Assembly: GCF_025359345.1 (NCBI RefSeq)
Contig: NZ_JANYGQ010000033.1
Coordinates: 264,224 to 328,223, forward strand
Source: Mucilaginibacter sp.
GTDB lineage: Bacteria; Bacteroidota; Bacteroidia; Sphingobacteriales; Sphingobacteriaceae
DNA length: 64,000 nt
Reading direction: 5' to 3'
Position numbers and translations under genes: made by a program. The notes under the pieces are model-generated. The model made no database searches. It saw only the letters and a program-made list of their open reading frames with translations, and was not told the DNA's origin. Positions 9,420 through 17,242 of this stretch are shown one piece after another. Within the stretch, counting starts at the first letter, position 1. Every line of letters starts with the position of its first letter.

Positions 9420-10840
9420 TGAACGCGCAGTTTTCATTTATTATATTAACTTTTAACGAGGAAATACATTTGCCCCGGCTGCTAGAATCTGTTAAAAATC
9501 TGGATGCACAGGTTTTTGTGTTAGATTCCGGAAGTACGGATAATACCATCGCGATAGCAAAAGAGTACGGCGCCGTTATTTTACAAAATGCCTTTGAAAA
9601 CCACCCAACGCAATGGGACTTCGCTTTAAAAAACTCCGACGTAAAAACGCCATGGGTAATTTGTCTTGATGCCGACCATGTGGTTACGCCGGAACTTAAT
9701 AATAAACTCTCCACATTTAACGATGAAGATTACCGTGACGTAGATGGTATTTACTTTAACCGCAAAAACTATTTCAAAGGCCGCTGGATTAAGCATGGCG
9801 GGTACTTTCCTTTTTACCTGTTAAAAATGATACGGTACGGCGTTGGTTATTCAGATTTAAACGAAGCTATGGATCATCGCATGGTTGTGCCAGGTAAGAC
9901 GGTTATCTGGAAAGATGGCGTTATAATAGAAGAAAATTTAAAGGAAAACAACATTGCCTTTTGGATAGCCAAACATAACCGTTACAGCGATTTGGTGGCG
10001 CAGGAAGAAGTAGAGCGGATGATGCAAATGCGCTCGCAAACCGTTAAACCGCATTTCTGGGGCTCGCCTGATGAACGCACGGCCTGGCTGAAGCAACTTT
10101 GGTGGAAACTGCCCCGCTATGTAAGGCCGATGCTGTATTTTATTTACCGTATTTTTTTTCAACTGGGCATTTTGGATGGCCGTACCGGCGTGATCTTTCA
10201 TTTTTTGCAGGCTTTTTGGTTCCGGTTGATAGTTGATATTAAGATAGATGAAATTTTAAAGCAAAAAGAAGGTTCTAAAGCGGGCGTTGAAAATGGCGCT
10301 TCGCCGGTAAAATTTGTGCTGGTATTTATAGCGCTGTTTGCGGCTTTTTACTATTTTAACATATTGTATTTTGGGATTACATCGCCAGGCAATCACTACA
10401 GCGCCTTTTTGGCCCAATATCTTAATTATATAAGCGGGTTACGATGGCTGTTGTTAAAAGGCAGCGCTCAATTTCTCGTTTGGCTTGGATTTACTGTTAT
10501 TACCAACGATTATGAATTATTGGTGCCCGGCCATCCGATTATTCAGTTGGTGTACTCCTGCCTTGGGCTTGGGGTGATGAGTTTCTTTGCTGCTTTTGTG
10601 CTGGCTTATCCGATAAAATTAAAATCGAAAATTGGGTTTCTATTGGGTGGATTGCTGGGTATACAAGTTTTAAACATTGCCCGGTTTGTATTGTTAGCCT
10701 TGTTTTGGACCCGTAACGAAAACCGGGTTATTGACCATCACGCTATATTCAATATCATTGTGTATATACTAATTGCAATAACGCTTTATTTTTGGGTAAA
10801 ACGCAACGACAAAACACTTAATAACTATGGGGCAAACTGA
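9419..10840 (+). CDS. GT2 glycosyltransferase fused to an exosortase-like membrane domain
   Basis: Two domains in 473 residues. Residues 1 to about 240 are a GT2 (GT-A) transferase of the WaaE/KdtX-like kind: IILTFNEEIHLPRLL, LDSGSTDNT and the metal-binding ICLDADHV. Residues about 295-473 are hydrophobic, with 6-7 membrane segments, and carry the three exosortase catalytic positions in order: Cys381 (VYSCLGLG), Arg422 (LNIARF) and His440/441 (DHHAIFN). Exosortases are membrane transpeptidase-like enzymes linked to exopolysaccharide loci. The start is GTG, overlapping the upstream TAG. The frame runs through the join without interruption, so this is a true fusion in this sequence. It may correspond to the XrtY group of Bacteroidota. 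That is recollection. Confidence 0.8.
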   Translation: MNAQFSFIILTFNEEIHLPRLLESVKNLDAQVFVLDSGSTDNTIAIAKEYGAVILQNAFENHPTQWDFALKNSDVKTPWVICLDADHVVTPELNNKLSTFNDEDYRDVDGIYFNRKNYFKGRWIKHGGYFPFYLLKMIRYGVGYSDLNEAMDHRMVVPGKTVIWKDGVIIEENLKENNIAFWIAKHNRYSDLVAQEEVERMMQMRSQTVKPHFWGSPDERTAWLKQLWWKLPRYVRPMLYFIYRIFFQLGILDGRTGVIFHFLQAFWFRLIVDIKIDEILKQKEGSKAGVENGASPVKFVLVFIALFAAFYYFNILYFGITSPGNHYSAFLAQYLNYISGLRWLLLKGSAQFLVWLGFTVITNDYELLVPGHPIIQLVYSCLGLGVMSFFAAFVLAYPIKLKSKIGFLLGGLLGIQVLNIARFVLLALFWTRNENRVIDHHAIFNIIVYILIAITLYFWVKRNDKTLNNYGAN

Positions 10841-11381
10841 CCTTTCGTTATATAACAATGCGCCCTTTAACCCGGGTGGCAGCGCCTTGAAAAGACTGTT
10901 GTGGTTTTACGTAAATGCAGTTTTTTTAAAAAGTAGTTTGCTGCCTTCGAGCGAAGTGAAAGTTTTTTGGCTGAGGCTGTTTGGCGCTAAAATAGGACAG
11001 GGGGTTACCATAAAACCGGGTGTAAATGTAAAATATGCCTGGAACTTAACAGTAGGCAACCACACGTGGCTTGGTGAAAATGTTTGGATCGATTGCCTGG
11101 TGCAGGTTACCATTAGCAATAATGTTTGCATTTCGCAGGGCGCTATTTTGCTAACTGGCAGCCACGACTATAAGAAAAGCACCTTCAACTTGTTGACATC
11201 GGGTGTAGTTTTGGAGGATGGCGTTTGGATAGGCGCCGGCGCCATGGTAAACCTGGGCGTCACTGCAGCATCGCATGCCGTACTTACCAGTGGGTCTGTG
11301 GCCACCAAAAACCTTGAAGCATATTCGATATACCAGGGTAACCCTGCTGTGAAAATCCGCGACCGCGTAATAAACTCTTAA
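10827..11381 (+). CDS. WcaF-like sugar O-acetyltransferase (left-handed beta-helix)
   Basis: A 184-residue hexapeptide-repeat transferase. The N-terminal FNPGGSALKRLLWFYVNAVF helix is typical of WcaF-type colanic acid acetyltransferases. The helix region runs from about residue 55, with repeats such as IGQGVTI, VGNHTWLGENVWI and ISNNVCISQGAI, and the catalytic-loop histidine is in TGSHDY near residue 113. It uses acetyl-CoA to acetylate a sugar of the exopolysaccharide. It overlaps the exosortase fusion gene by 14 bases. Confidence 0.87.
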   Translation: MGQTDLSLYNNAPFNPGGSALKRLLWFYVNAVFLKSSLLPSSEVKVFWLRLFGAKIGQGVTIKPGVNVKYAWNLTVGNHTWLGENVWIDCLVQVTISNNVCISQGAILLTGSHDYKKSTFNLLTSGVVLEDGVWIGAGAMVNLGVTAASHAVLTSGSVATKNLEAYSIYQGNPAVKIRDRVINS

Positions 11382-11387
11382 CCAACA

Positions 11388-12686
11388 TTGGTAACAGCTG
11401 TAAATCATCAAAACAACAAAACCAATAAGTTAGCCCTCGGGCTATTTTGCGTGGTGATGTTTTTAGTGCTGCTGAATATTTTTACGCCTTTACGATTAAT
11501 TACCGATGGCATAAGGTATTTGAATATATTGGAATATTTTAAAGGCGGACTCGGTGAAAACAGCGTGGCAGCGCATGATGTTCTTCCTCACGGTTATCCC
11601 TGGCTTTTGTTTTTATTCGATAAACTTCATCTGCCGTTCCCGGTAGCTATTACTACGGTTAATATATTTTGTGTGCTGCTTGCAAGCCATTTGTTAACAA
11701 AACTTTTACCGGTTGATAGCAAACTCGCTTTTTATTCCCTGGTGTTGCTGTCATTTATTAACATTAAGCACTTCACCATGCCTATATCCGACCAGGTATT
11801 TACCCTGCTATTTGTGGCAAGCATATACTTATGGTCCAAATTCTGTAGCGGACAGCGGTATTATATAATTTCTGCTTTGGTTTTAACCGCAGCAGCCATA
11901 TTTGTGCGCACGGCTGGCATTGCAATCGTACCCGGTATGGTAATTTATCTTATTTATAATAACAGGGCGAAGTTAGCCGGGCGTAAAATTTTAATTGGCG
12001 GGATCACTATAATACTCCTGGCTGCCATTGCGGTATTTTTGATAAAGTTGTCTATTCTCGAGGCTAAGATCGGCTATCTGAATCAATTGAATTTGGGTAC
12101 GATGATAAAGGCGCCATCTTCAATAATCGGCAGGCTGCAGTTACATTTTAAAGAGTTGGGCGAAATGGTATTAAATATACCGTACAGCAAGCTTACCGGC
12201 AACATTAAAGTTGGAGGGTTTGACACCGCAGAATACCTGTTGATTGTACTTGGCGCAGTTACGTTGTACATAGCGGCAAGGGCCGTTGTTAAATTGAAGT
12301 TGATGGGCACTCTTGCCTTTTGGGTGTTTTTGGTTTACCTGATCATGATTTTTTTGTGGCCTTTTTATGATTCGAGGTTTTTGATCCCGGTGATTCCGGT
12401 ATTTATATACCTTTTATACACTTACATAATTGAGTTTATTAAGTCGCGTTACATCAAAATTATCCCTTTGTTAGTTTACATATCTTTGGGTTTTTTAAGC
12501 TTGGCTTATTCCGATGCCATATCGTTAAGCAAAACTTTCTTTATAAATCATTACGGGGCCGATCCTGCGCTGACGGAAAAATACCGTATACATTTAGAAG
12601 ATTTAAAGCTTAACACAGGTAAAAGGCCAGTGTATAACATAAACGATAACAACGTGCTATTCCTTCTCGAAAAGTATGACCACTAA
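11388..12686 (+). CDS. multi-pass membrane protein, possible GT-C glycosyltransferase
   Basis: A 432-residue protein with about ten membrane segments. After the first helix comes a loop with an aspartate (ITDGIRYLN), and later the FYDSRFLIPVIPVFIYLLY segment, both reminiscent of GT-C enzymes (PMT/ArnT-like) that use polyprenyl-phosphate sugars on the outer face. The family could not be named with certainty. The TTG start lies 6 bases after the acetyltransferase stop, and an internal ATG would remove the first membrane helix. The last 11 bases overlap the next gene. Confidence 0.62.
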   Translation: MVTAVNHQNNKTNKLALGLFCVVMFLVLLNIFTPLRLITDGIRYLNILEYFKGGLGENSVAAHDVLPHGYPWLLFLFDKLHLPFPVAITTVNIFCVLLASHLLTKLLPVDSKLAFYSLVLLSFINIKHFTMPISDQVFTLLFVASIYLWSKFCSGQRYYIISALVLTAAAIFVRTAGIAIVPGMVIYLIYNNRAKLAGRKILIGGITIILLAAIAVFLIKLSILEAKIGYLNQLNLGTMIKAPSSIIGRLQLHFKELGEMVLNIPYSKLTGNIKVGGFDTAEYLLIVLGAVTLYIAARAVVKLKLMGTLAFWVFLVYLIMIFLWPFYDSRFLIPVIPVFIYLLYTYIIEFIKSRYIKIIPLLVYISLGFLSLAYSDAISLSKTFFINHYGADPALTEKYRIHLEDLKLNTGKRPVYNINDNNVLFLLEKYDH

Positions 12687-14256
12687 TCAAAAATCCCCTC
12701 ATAAAACTATTTTAATAATTATCGGTGTGGCCGTGGCACTATTGGGAGTGTTGCTGGTTTTAATTCCGCCGGCACTTTTCCCTGATCCGGCCAACGGTTT
12801 CCAGGTTTTACGCTGCATGCAGCTGGGCGGGCCTTTTAATACAATGGTTGCGCCCGACCAAAGCGACATCGCCCAAAACTATACTGAATTTATCACGTGG
12901 TGGTCGCCGGGGCAATATTTGGTGCCATATTTTTTTAAGTTGACTGCGGGTGTTAACACCGGGCAGGCTATAGCAATAACCGTTGCGTTGGGACAACTAT
13001 TCGGCTTGGCCGGCTTTTACATTTTTTTTAAGAAAATCGGTTTTACGCCCATGATTTCAGCACTGAGCCTTTTGTTTATTATCTGCCAGGTTGCGTTTTT
13101 TGTTCCATATGTTTTTTATACCGGGGGGGAGGTTTTGCTTTTTGCTTTTGAAGGCTGGTTTTTATTCGGCTGCGTTGCGCTGCAAAAGCCGGATTGGAAG
13201 CTATTGCTTTTCGTGCTTCTATCCGGCTGGATCGGCTTCTTCTTTAAATCTTCTTTTTTATGGATGTATATCGCAGGGCTTTTCTGCTTGTGGGTACGGC
13301 TATCATTAGGTAGCAAAGGTATAGTTGAATGGCTAAAGAAGGGGTTATGGATAGGTGTGCCTGCTGCATTATCGCTTGCAGCTATTTATATATTGTTCCT
13401 TTCAAAAGGCCAAAGTCCGGCCACAGTATCAAAAGGGTTTAAACTAACCACAGCCACGTTCAGCTTCCCGCTGTCAACGCCGCTGCTTTCGGGTTTTTCG
13501 CTGGACGATTTTTTTCATGGGCTGCTTTATAACTTCGGCAAACCGATGTTCAACCATTTTTGGTCGGTTGCAATTGTATTTAGCCTGGCAATATTAAGCC
13601 TGTTGTTGATTTGGGCATTGATAAAGTCTGTACACAATAATAATTACCGGCTTTTTATTTTTGTTTTCTATTTCGGCGCGTTACTGTTTTTTGGATTTGC
13701 TTATTTAAGACAGCTCAATATCTCATACGAAGCCCGGCATTTCCGCATTATTGGTATACTGATAGCGCCGGGATTGATTTACATGGTAAACAGGTTAAAG
13801 CGTGGGTATCAACTGGCGTTTACGGTAGTTTGCTTGTGCATCGCCGGTTACAGTATTAACTATGTAATTAAGGGCTACAACATCAATAAAAATCAAAGCG
13901 CAAAAGGCACAACTGGTATATCTCAGATTAACATCGACCAGCCATCATTAAACGCCATCATGAAGCTTGACAGGGAGAACAAGAATGCGCTGTTTGTTTT
14001 TATAGCCAACGATGTAAGCCTGGAGATACTACATAACCGTGTTATCAATCTTTCGCCTATCGGAGATGATTATAAAATTGATATGGATGACTACAAGTAC
14101 GATGGGTTTGCCGGCCCATTATTTATCATTCTGCCCGAGACCTACAATGGCCCAAAGGAGAAGTTGGTAATGAAATCGTTTCCTGGGTATACTGGTTTTA
14201 GCCTTTCGATGTTAAGCGATAAGTACGTGTTGTATGAGGCGAGGATGAAGAGGTAG
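12676..14256 (+). CDS. multi-pass membrane protein, possible GT-C glycosyltransferase
   Basis: A 526-residue protein with about 10-12 membrane segments and a soluble C-terminal domain of roughly 110 residues. The first outer loop contains several acidic residues and the segment TWWSPGQYLVPYFF. YEARHFRIIGILIAPGLIY near residue 355 resembles the R-F/Y-L-x-P-x-x-P segment of GT-C enzymes and of the preceding gene, so the two may be distant paralogues. It is the last gene of the cluster and is followed by a convergent hairpin before obgE. The function is inferred from shape and context only. Confidence 0.58.
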   Translation: MTTNQKSPHKTILIIIGVAVALLGVLLVLIPPALFPDPANGFQVLRCMQLGGPFNTMVAPDQSDIAQNYTEFITWWSPGQYLVPYFFKLTAGVNTGQAIAITVALGQLFGLAGFYIFFKKIGFTPMISALSLLFIICQVAFFVPYVFYTGGEVLLFAFEGWFLFGCVALQKPDWKLLLFVLLSGWIGFFFKSSFLWMYIAGLFCLWVRLSLGSKGIVEWLKKGLWIGVPAALSLAAIYILFLSKGQSPATVSKGFKLTTATFSFPLSTPLLSGFSLDDFFHGLLYNFGKPMFNHFWSVAIVFSLAILSLLLIWALIKSVHNNNYRLFIFVFYFGALLFFGFAYLRQLNISYEARHFRIIGILIAPGLIYMVNRLKRGYQLAFTVVCLCIAGYSINYVIKGYNINKNQSAKGTTGISQINIDQPSLNAIMKLDRENKNALFVFIANDVSLEILHNRVINLSPIGDDYKIDMDDYKYDGFAGPLFIILPETYNGPKEKLVMKSFPGYTGFSLSMLSDKYVLYEARMKR

Positions 14257-14335
14257 TTGATTGGGTTGATTAAGTTGGATTAAGTTTTTCGCGGGTCTGA
14301 TTTCTTAACTTAATCAACCTAATCAACTTCTTACC
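14257..14335. repeat. imperfect inverted repeat between convergent genes
   Basis: The arms around 14257-14286 (TTGATTGGGTTGATTAAG) and 14307-14330 (complement of the same motif) can form a long hairpin. It lies between the end of the polysaccharide cluster and the end of obgE, so it may end transcription from both sides. A related GATTAGGTTGATT sequence occurs at 38457-38485, so it is probably one copy of a dispersed family rather than a dedicated terminator. Confidence 0.6.
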
Positions 14336-15329
14336 CATTAATCTCTTTCCACAACAAATCCTTCAGCTCATCAATATTTTTCTGAGCTACTGACGATATA
14401 AAAATAGAGGGAACATCCGTTGGAAGTTCCTTTTTCATTTCTGCCATCAGCTCATCGTCGAGCATATCCGATTTGGTTACGGCCAGCACTCTTGGTTTGT
14501 CGAGCATTTCGGGGTTATATTCCTTCAGTTCGTGCAGTAATATGTGGTATTCTTCTTTTATGCTGCGATTGGTATCCGCAGGCACCATAAACAGCAATAC
14601 CGAGTTGCGTTCAATGTGCCTCAAAAACCTAAAACCTAAACCTTTGCCTTGTGATGCACCTTCAATTATACCCGGTATATCGGCCATTACAAACGACTTC
14701 CCACCCCTGTAGGCAACTATGCCCAGGTTAGGTACAATAGTAGTGAACGGGTAATCGGCAATCTCCGGCTTGGCTGCCGACACGACCGAAAGCAATGTCG
14801 ATTTACCCGCATTCGGAAAGCCTACCAAACCAACGTCAGCCAGTACTTTTAGTTCCAATACGTTCCAGTCTTCTTTGCCGTCTTCACCGGGTTGGGCAAA
14901 GCGCGGGGTTTGCAGGGTTGGTGTTTTAAAGTGCCAGTTACCCAGGCCACCGCGACCGCCATCTGTTAATATTCTTGTTTCGCCGTCGGTAGTTATTTCA
15001 AACAGTGTTTCGCCTGTTTCGGCGTTTTTGGCTATAGTGCCCAGCGGCACTTCCAATATCTCGTCCATGCCGGTTTTGCCGCTCTTTAACGAACTGCCGC
15101 CTGCGCCGCCGTCGCCGGCAATAACGTGTTTACGGAATTTAAGGTGCAAAAGTGTCCATAGCTGGGCATTTCCCTTAACAATAACATGACCGCCCCTGCC
15201 GCCGTCGCCGCCATCAGGGCCGCCTTTAGCTGTAAATTTATCCCGGTGCAAATGAGATGAACCCGCCCCTCCGTGGCCGCTGCGGCAACAGATTTTCACA
15301 TAATCAACAAAATTTGAACCTTGAGACAT
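14331..15329 (-). CDS. obgE: GTPase Obg, ribosome assembly and stress
   Basis: A large-ribosomal-subunit assembly GTPase. The N-terminal glycine-rich Obg fold (SNFVDYVKICC, GGPDGGDGGRGGHV) spans roughly residues 1-155. The G domain follows, with the Walker A loop GFPNAGKSTLL, the switch region DYPFTTI, DIPGIIEGASQGKGLG and TKSD. At 332 residues it is the usual length of Obg without a C-terminal extension. I placed the start at the ATG of MSQGSNF. The frame stays open 18 codons further, but those codons are encoded by a palindromic repeat (15334-15421), so the longer form is not credible. Same strand as adk. Confidence 0.95.
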   Translation of the reverse strand: MSQGSNFVDYVKICCRSGHGGAGSSHLHRDKFTAKGGPDGGDGGRGGHVIVKGNAQLWTLLHLKFRKHVIAGDGGAGGSSLKSGKTGMDEILEVPLGTIAKNAETGETLFEITTDGETRILTDGGRGGLGNWHFKTPTLQTPRFAQPGEDGKEDWNVLELKVLADVGLVGFPNAGKSTLLSVVSAAKPEIADYPFTTIVPNLGIVAYRGGKSFVMADIPGIIEGASQGKGLGFRFLRHIERNSVLLFMVPADTNRSIKEEYHILLHELKEYNPEMLDKPRVLAVTKSDMLDDELMAEMKKELPTDVPSIFISSVAQKNIDELKDLLWKEING

Positions 15330-15333
15330 AATT

Positions 15334-15421
15334 TTTATTTCGGATTGCGGATGTTCGATTTCGGATTTACCTGATAAATCCAAAATATAAAATTCCGAAA
15401 TGGGAATTCCGAAATCCGAAA
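15334..15421. repeat. palindromic repeat, TTTCGGATT family, intergenic copy
   Basis: An inverted repeat built from TTTCGGATT motifs. The left arm is 15334-15370 and the right arm 15391-15421 (CCGAAATCCGAAAT). It fills the whole gap between the adk stop and the obgE start. A second copy of the same family lies inside mqnD at 34708-34784. It would form a hairpin in the adk-obgE transcript. Confidence 0.8.
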
Positions 15422-15994
15422 TCAGTAAGTAGCAATAATGCCGCCTATCGTGTCAAATATTTCACTGACAGAACCGATGCCATTTATGCTTTTGTATTTA
15501 TTTTGAGTTTTATAGAAACCCGCAACAGGTGCGGTTTTATCGTTATATTCTTTTATTCGCTTGCGGATAACTTCCGGGTTTGCATCGTCAGGGCGACCGG
15601 AATCTTTGCCGCGCAATAGTAAGCGGGATTCCAGTTCGTCATCATTAACCTCCAGTGCAACCATGCCCGATATCGGCGCGTTTTTGCTGGAAAGTAATTC
15701 GTCCAGAGCTTCTGCTTGCGCTACAGTACGCGGAAAGCCGTCAAAAATAAACCCTTTAGCATCCTTATTGGCATCCAGCTTATGGCTAATCATCCCGATA
15801 ACTACAGCATCAGGAACTAATTTACCCTCGTCCATCAGCTTTTTAGCTTCTAAACCGAGTTCGGTTCCCTGCGCAATTTCACCGCGTAAAAGGTCGCCTG
15901 TTGAAAGGTGTATCAGGCCGTATTTTTCTATAAGCTTTTGTGATTGTGTCCCTTTCCCAGCTCCGGGAGGACCAAACAATACCAGGTTCAGCAT
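15422..15994 (-). CDS. adk: adenylate kinase
   Basis: Converts ATP + AMP to 2 ADP in the cytoplasm. The P-loop GPPGAGKGT lies at residues 8-16, the AMP-binding segment LSTGDLLR near residue 31 and FDGFPRT near residue 84. At 190 residues it is the short form without the zinc-type LID insert. The C-terminus ends directly against a palindromic repeat. It is the upstream gene of an adk-obgE pair on the minus strand. A hairpin upstream (16011-16039) separates it from the tRNA-Arg gene. Confidence 0.95.
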   Translation of the reverse strand: MLNLVLFGPPGAGKGTQSQKLIEKYGLIHLSTGDLLRGEIAQGTELGLEAKKLMDEGKLVPDAVVIGMISHKLDANKDAKGFIFDGFPRTVAQAEALDELLSSKNAPISGMVALEVNDDELESRLLLRGKDSGRPDDANPEVIRKRIKEYNDKTAPVAGFYKTQNKYKSINGIGSVSEIFDTIGGIIATY

Positions 15995-16010
15995 GCTTCT
16001 ATCAAATTAA

Positions 16011-16039
16011 AAGCCTTTCGGTACTATACAGAAAGGCTT
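16011..16039 (-). terminator. terminator downstream of tRNA-Arg
   Basis: A perfect 9-bp stem, AAGCCTTTC (16011-16019) pairing with GAAAGGCTT (16031-16039), with an 11-base loop. On the minus strand it is followed by a T-rich run (TTTTAATTT). It lies downstream of tRNA-Arg and just upstream of the adk start, so it would end the tRNA transcript. Confidence 0.75.
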
Positions 16040-16134
16040 AATTAGTCTTGAGTCGGCAGTCTTGAGTCTTAAGTCGGGAAAATGCAGAATTGCTTCTGAC
16101 TCTGGACTTACGACTGAAGACTTATGACTTCTTC
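16040..16134. repeat. palindromic repeat, AGTCTTAAGTC family
   Basis: Made of repeated AGTCTTGAGTC/AAGTC motifs on one side and GACTTACGACT motifs on the other, forming a long imperfect hairpin. Relatives occur at 27494-27658, 31431-31501, 39617-39701 and 48352-48447, and inside mqnB at 33682-33790. Five of the six copies are intergenic. Confidence 0.8.
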
Positions 16135-16138
16135 AATG

Positions 16139-16212
16139 TGCACTTGAAGGGAGTCGAACCCCTAACCTCCTGATCCGTAGTCAGGTGCTCTATCCAATTG
16201 AGCTACAAGTGC
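16139..16212 (-). tRNA. tRNA-Arg(ACG)
   Basis: Folds as a complete cloverleaf: acceptor 5' GCACTTG pairs with 3' CAAGTGC, with discriminator A and no encoded CCA. The anticodon stem CCTGA/TCAGG encloses the loop CTACGGA, giving anticodon ACG (arginine, CGU/CGC/CGA after A34 to inosine). The T-loop GTTCGACTC is present. The first ten bases are also the last codons and the stop of the GIY-YIG gene. A damaged copy of its 5' half lies 274 bases upstream. Confidence 0.96.
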
Positions 16213-16445
16213 AATATTCTATCTAAAAATTCTCGTCCAACACCCGTTTTAAGGTATTTTTCGCGATTTACAGCTTCCAACAACGTATCGAAGCTCTCTG
16301 TATAAACAATCTTCCAAGGCCTATATGCTTTAGTCGATTTTGTGTATCCTGCATTGTGTTGAATAAGTCTTTTTTCAAAGTCGTTACTCATTCCAATATA
16401 CCTGCGTCCATATTGTTCACTTAATAAAACATATACATAGAACAT
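16203..16445 (-). CDS. single-domain GIY-YIG nuclease, embedded in a tRNA-Arg duplication
   Basis: An 80-residue protein that is a bare GIY-YIG domain. Tyr pairs occur in FYVYVLLS and RRYIGMSND, with the catalytic Arg in FEKRLIQH and Glu in TLLEAVNREKYLK. It belongs to the small UvrC-N-like proteins common in Bacteroidota. The ATG lies a few bases after a broken tRNA-Arg 5' half, and the last three residues (LHL) and TAG stop are encoded by bases G1-G10 of the intact tRNA-Arg. The gene and the tRNA are therefore co-oriented and probably co-transcribed. It could be a homing-type nuclease. Activity is not proven by sequence. Confidence 0.85.
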   Translation of the reverse strand: MFYVYVLLSEQYGRRYIGMSNDFEKRLIQHNAGYTKSTKAYRPWKIVYTESFDTLLEAVNREKYLKTGVGREFLDRILHL

Positions 16446-16450
16446 ATATG

Positions 16451-16586
<136 letters not shown>

Positions 16587-16601
16587 TTTTTCAAACGGAC
16601 T

Positions 16602-16610
16602 GCAAAGATA
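16602..16610 (-). promoter_or_regulatory. -7 box TATCTTTGC upstream of the tRNA-Arg/GIY-YIG unit
   Basis: TATCTTTGC matches the Bacteroidota -7 consensus TAnnTTTG and lies about 15 bases before the first base of the broken tRNA copy on the minus strand. A clear -33 box at the right spacing is not obvious. It would drive the tRNA remnant, the GIY-YIG gene and the intact tRNA together. Confidence 0.55.
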
Positions 16611-16646
16611 GAATTTCTTTTCAAACAGCTGTAATTTTTTTTCAAA

Positions 16647-17108
16647 TTACTTTACTGCAGCATCAATTGCTTCAAAATTTGGCAAGTCGCCGGCCGACTC
16701 CAATACCTCAGCGTAAATTATATTTTGCTCTTCATCTATAACAAAAGCAGCACGTTTTGATACGCCTTTCATACCAAAAGCAAATTCGTTATATAAGGCC
16801 CCGTAGGCAGCCGAAACTTCTTTGTTGAAGTCGGAAAGTAAATCGAACTGGTAGTTGTTTTCTTCTTTGAACTTGCCCAACGTAAAAAGCGAATCTACTG
16901 AAACACCTAAAACAATCGCGTTTAAGCCTTCATAGTAACCAAAGTTATCGCGCATGGTACATAATTGTTCGGTACAAACGCTGGTGAACGCTAAAGGGAA
17001 AAAGTGCAGTATTACCTTTTTACCTTTAAAATCAGATAGCGAAACTTCCTTCTTTTCGGTGTTGAACAAAGTGAACTGTGGTGCGGCAGAGCCTGTTTGT
17101 AATGACAT
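16647..17108 (-). CDS. peroxiredoxin (AhpC/TSA superfamily)
   Basis: A thiol peroxidase of 153 residues reducing peroxides. The peroxidatic cysteine is Cys45 in PLAFTSVCTEQLC, with Cys50 five residues later as in PrxQ/Bcp-type atypical two-Cys enzymes. AhpE-like one-Cys proteins look similar, so the subclass is open. Thioredoxin-fold strands (KVILHFFPLAF) and the conserved Arg in KRAAFVID near residue 119 are present. No leader peptide, so cytoplasmic. A monocistronic minus-strand gene. Confidence 0.9.
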   Translation of the reverse strand: MSLQTGSAAPQFTLFNTEKKEVSLSDFKGKKVILHFFPLAFTSVCTEQLCTMRDNFGYYEGLNAIVLGVSVDSLFTLGKFKEENNYQFDLLSDFNKEVSAAYGALYNEFAFGMKGVSKRAAFVIDEEQNIIYAEVLESAGDLPNFEAIDAAVK

Positions 17109-17242
17109 AGGTTGATTTTTTTATGCAAAGGAATGATAAATATTTAAATGCGCCTTGGAGCGTATCCGAAATTACCCTTGATTGACAATTATTTGTTAAA
17201 CTAATTATCTAGTTATAAATTTAGAAAAACAAATCATCCGTT

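Noticed and set aside
15330..15383. N-terminal extension of ObgE by 18 residues
   Set aside because: The extra codons are read from the TTTCGGATT palindrome. The conserved protein starts at MSQGSNF.
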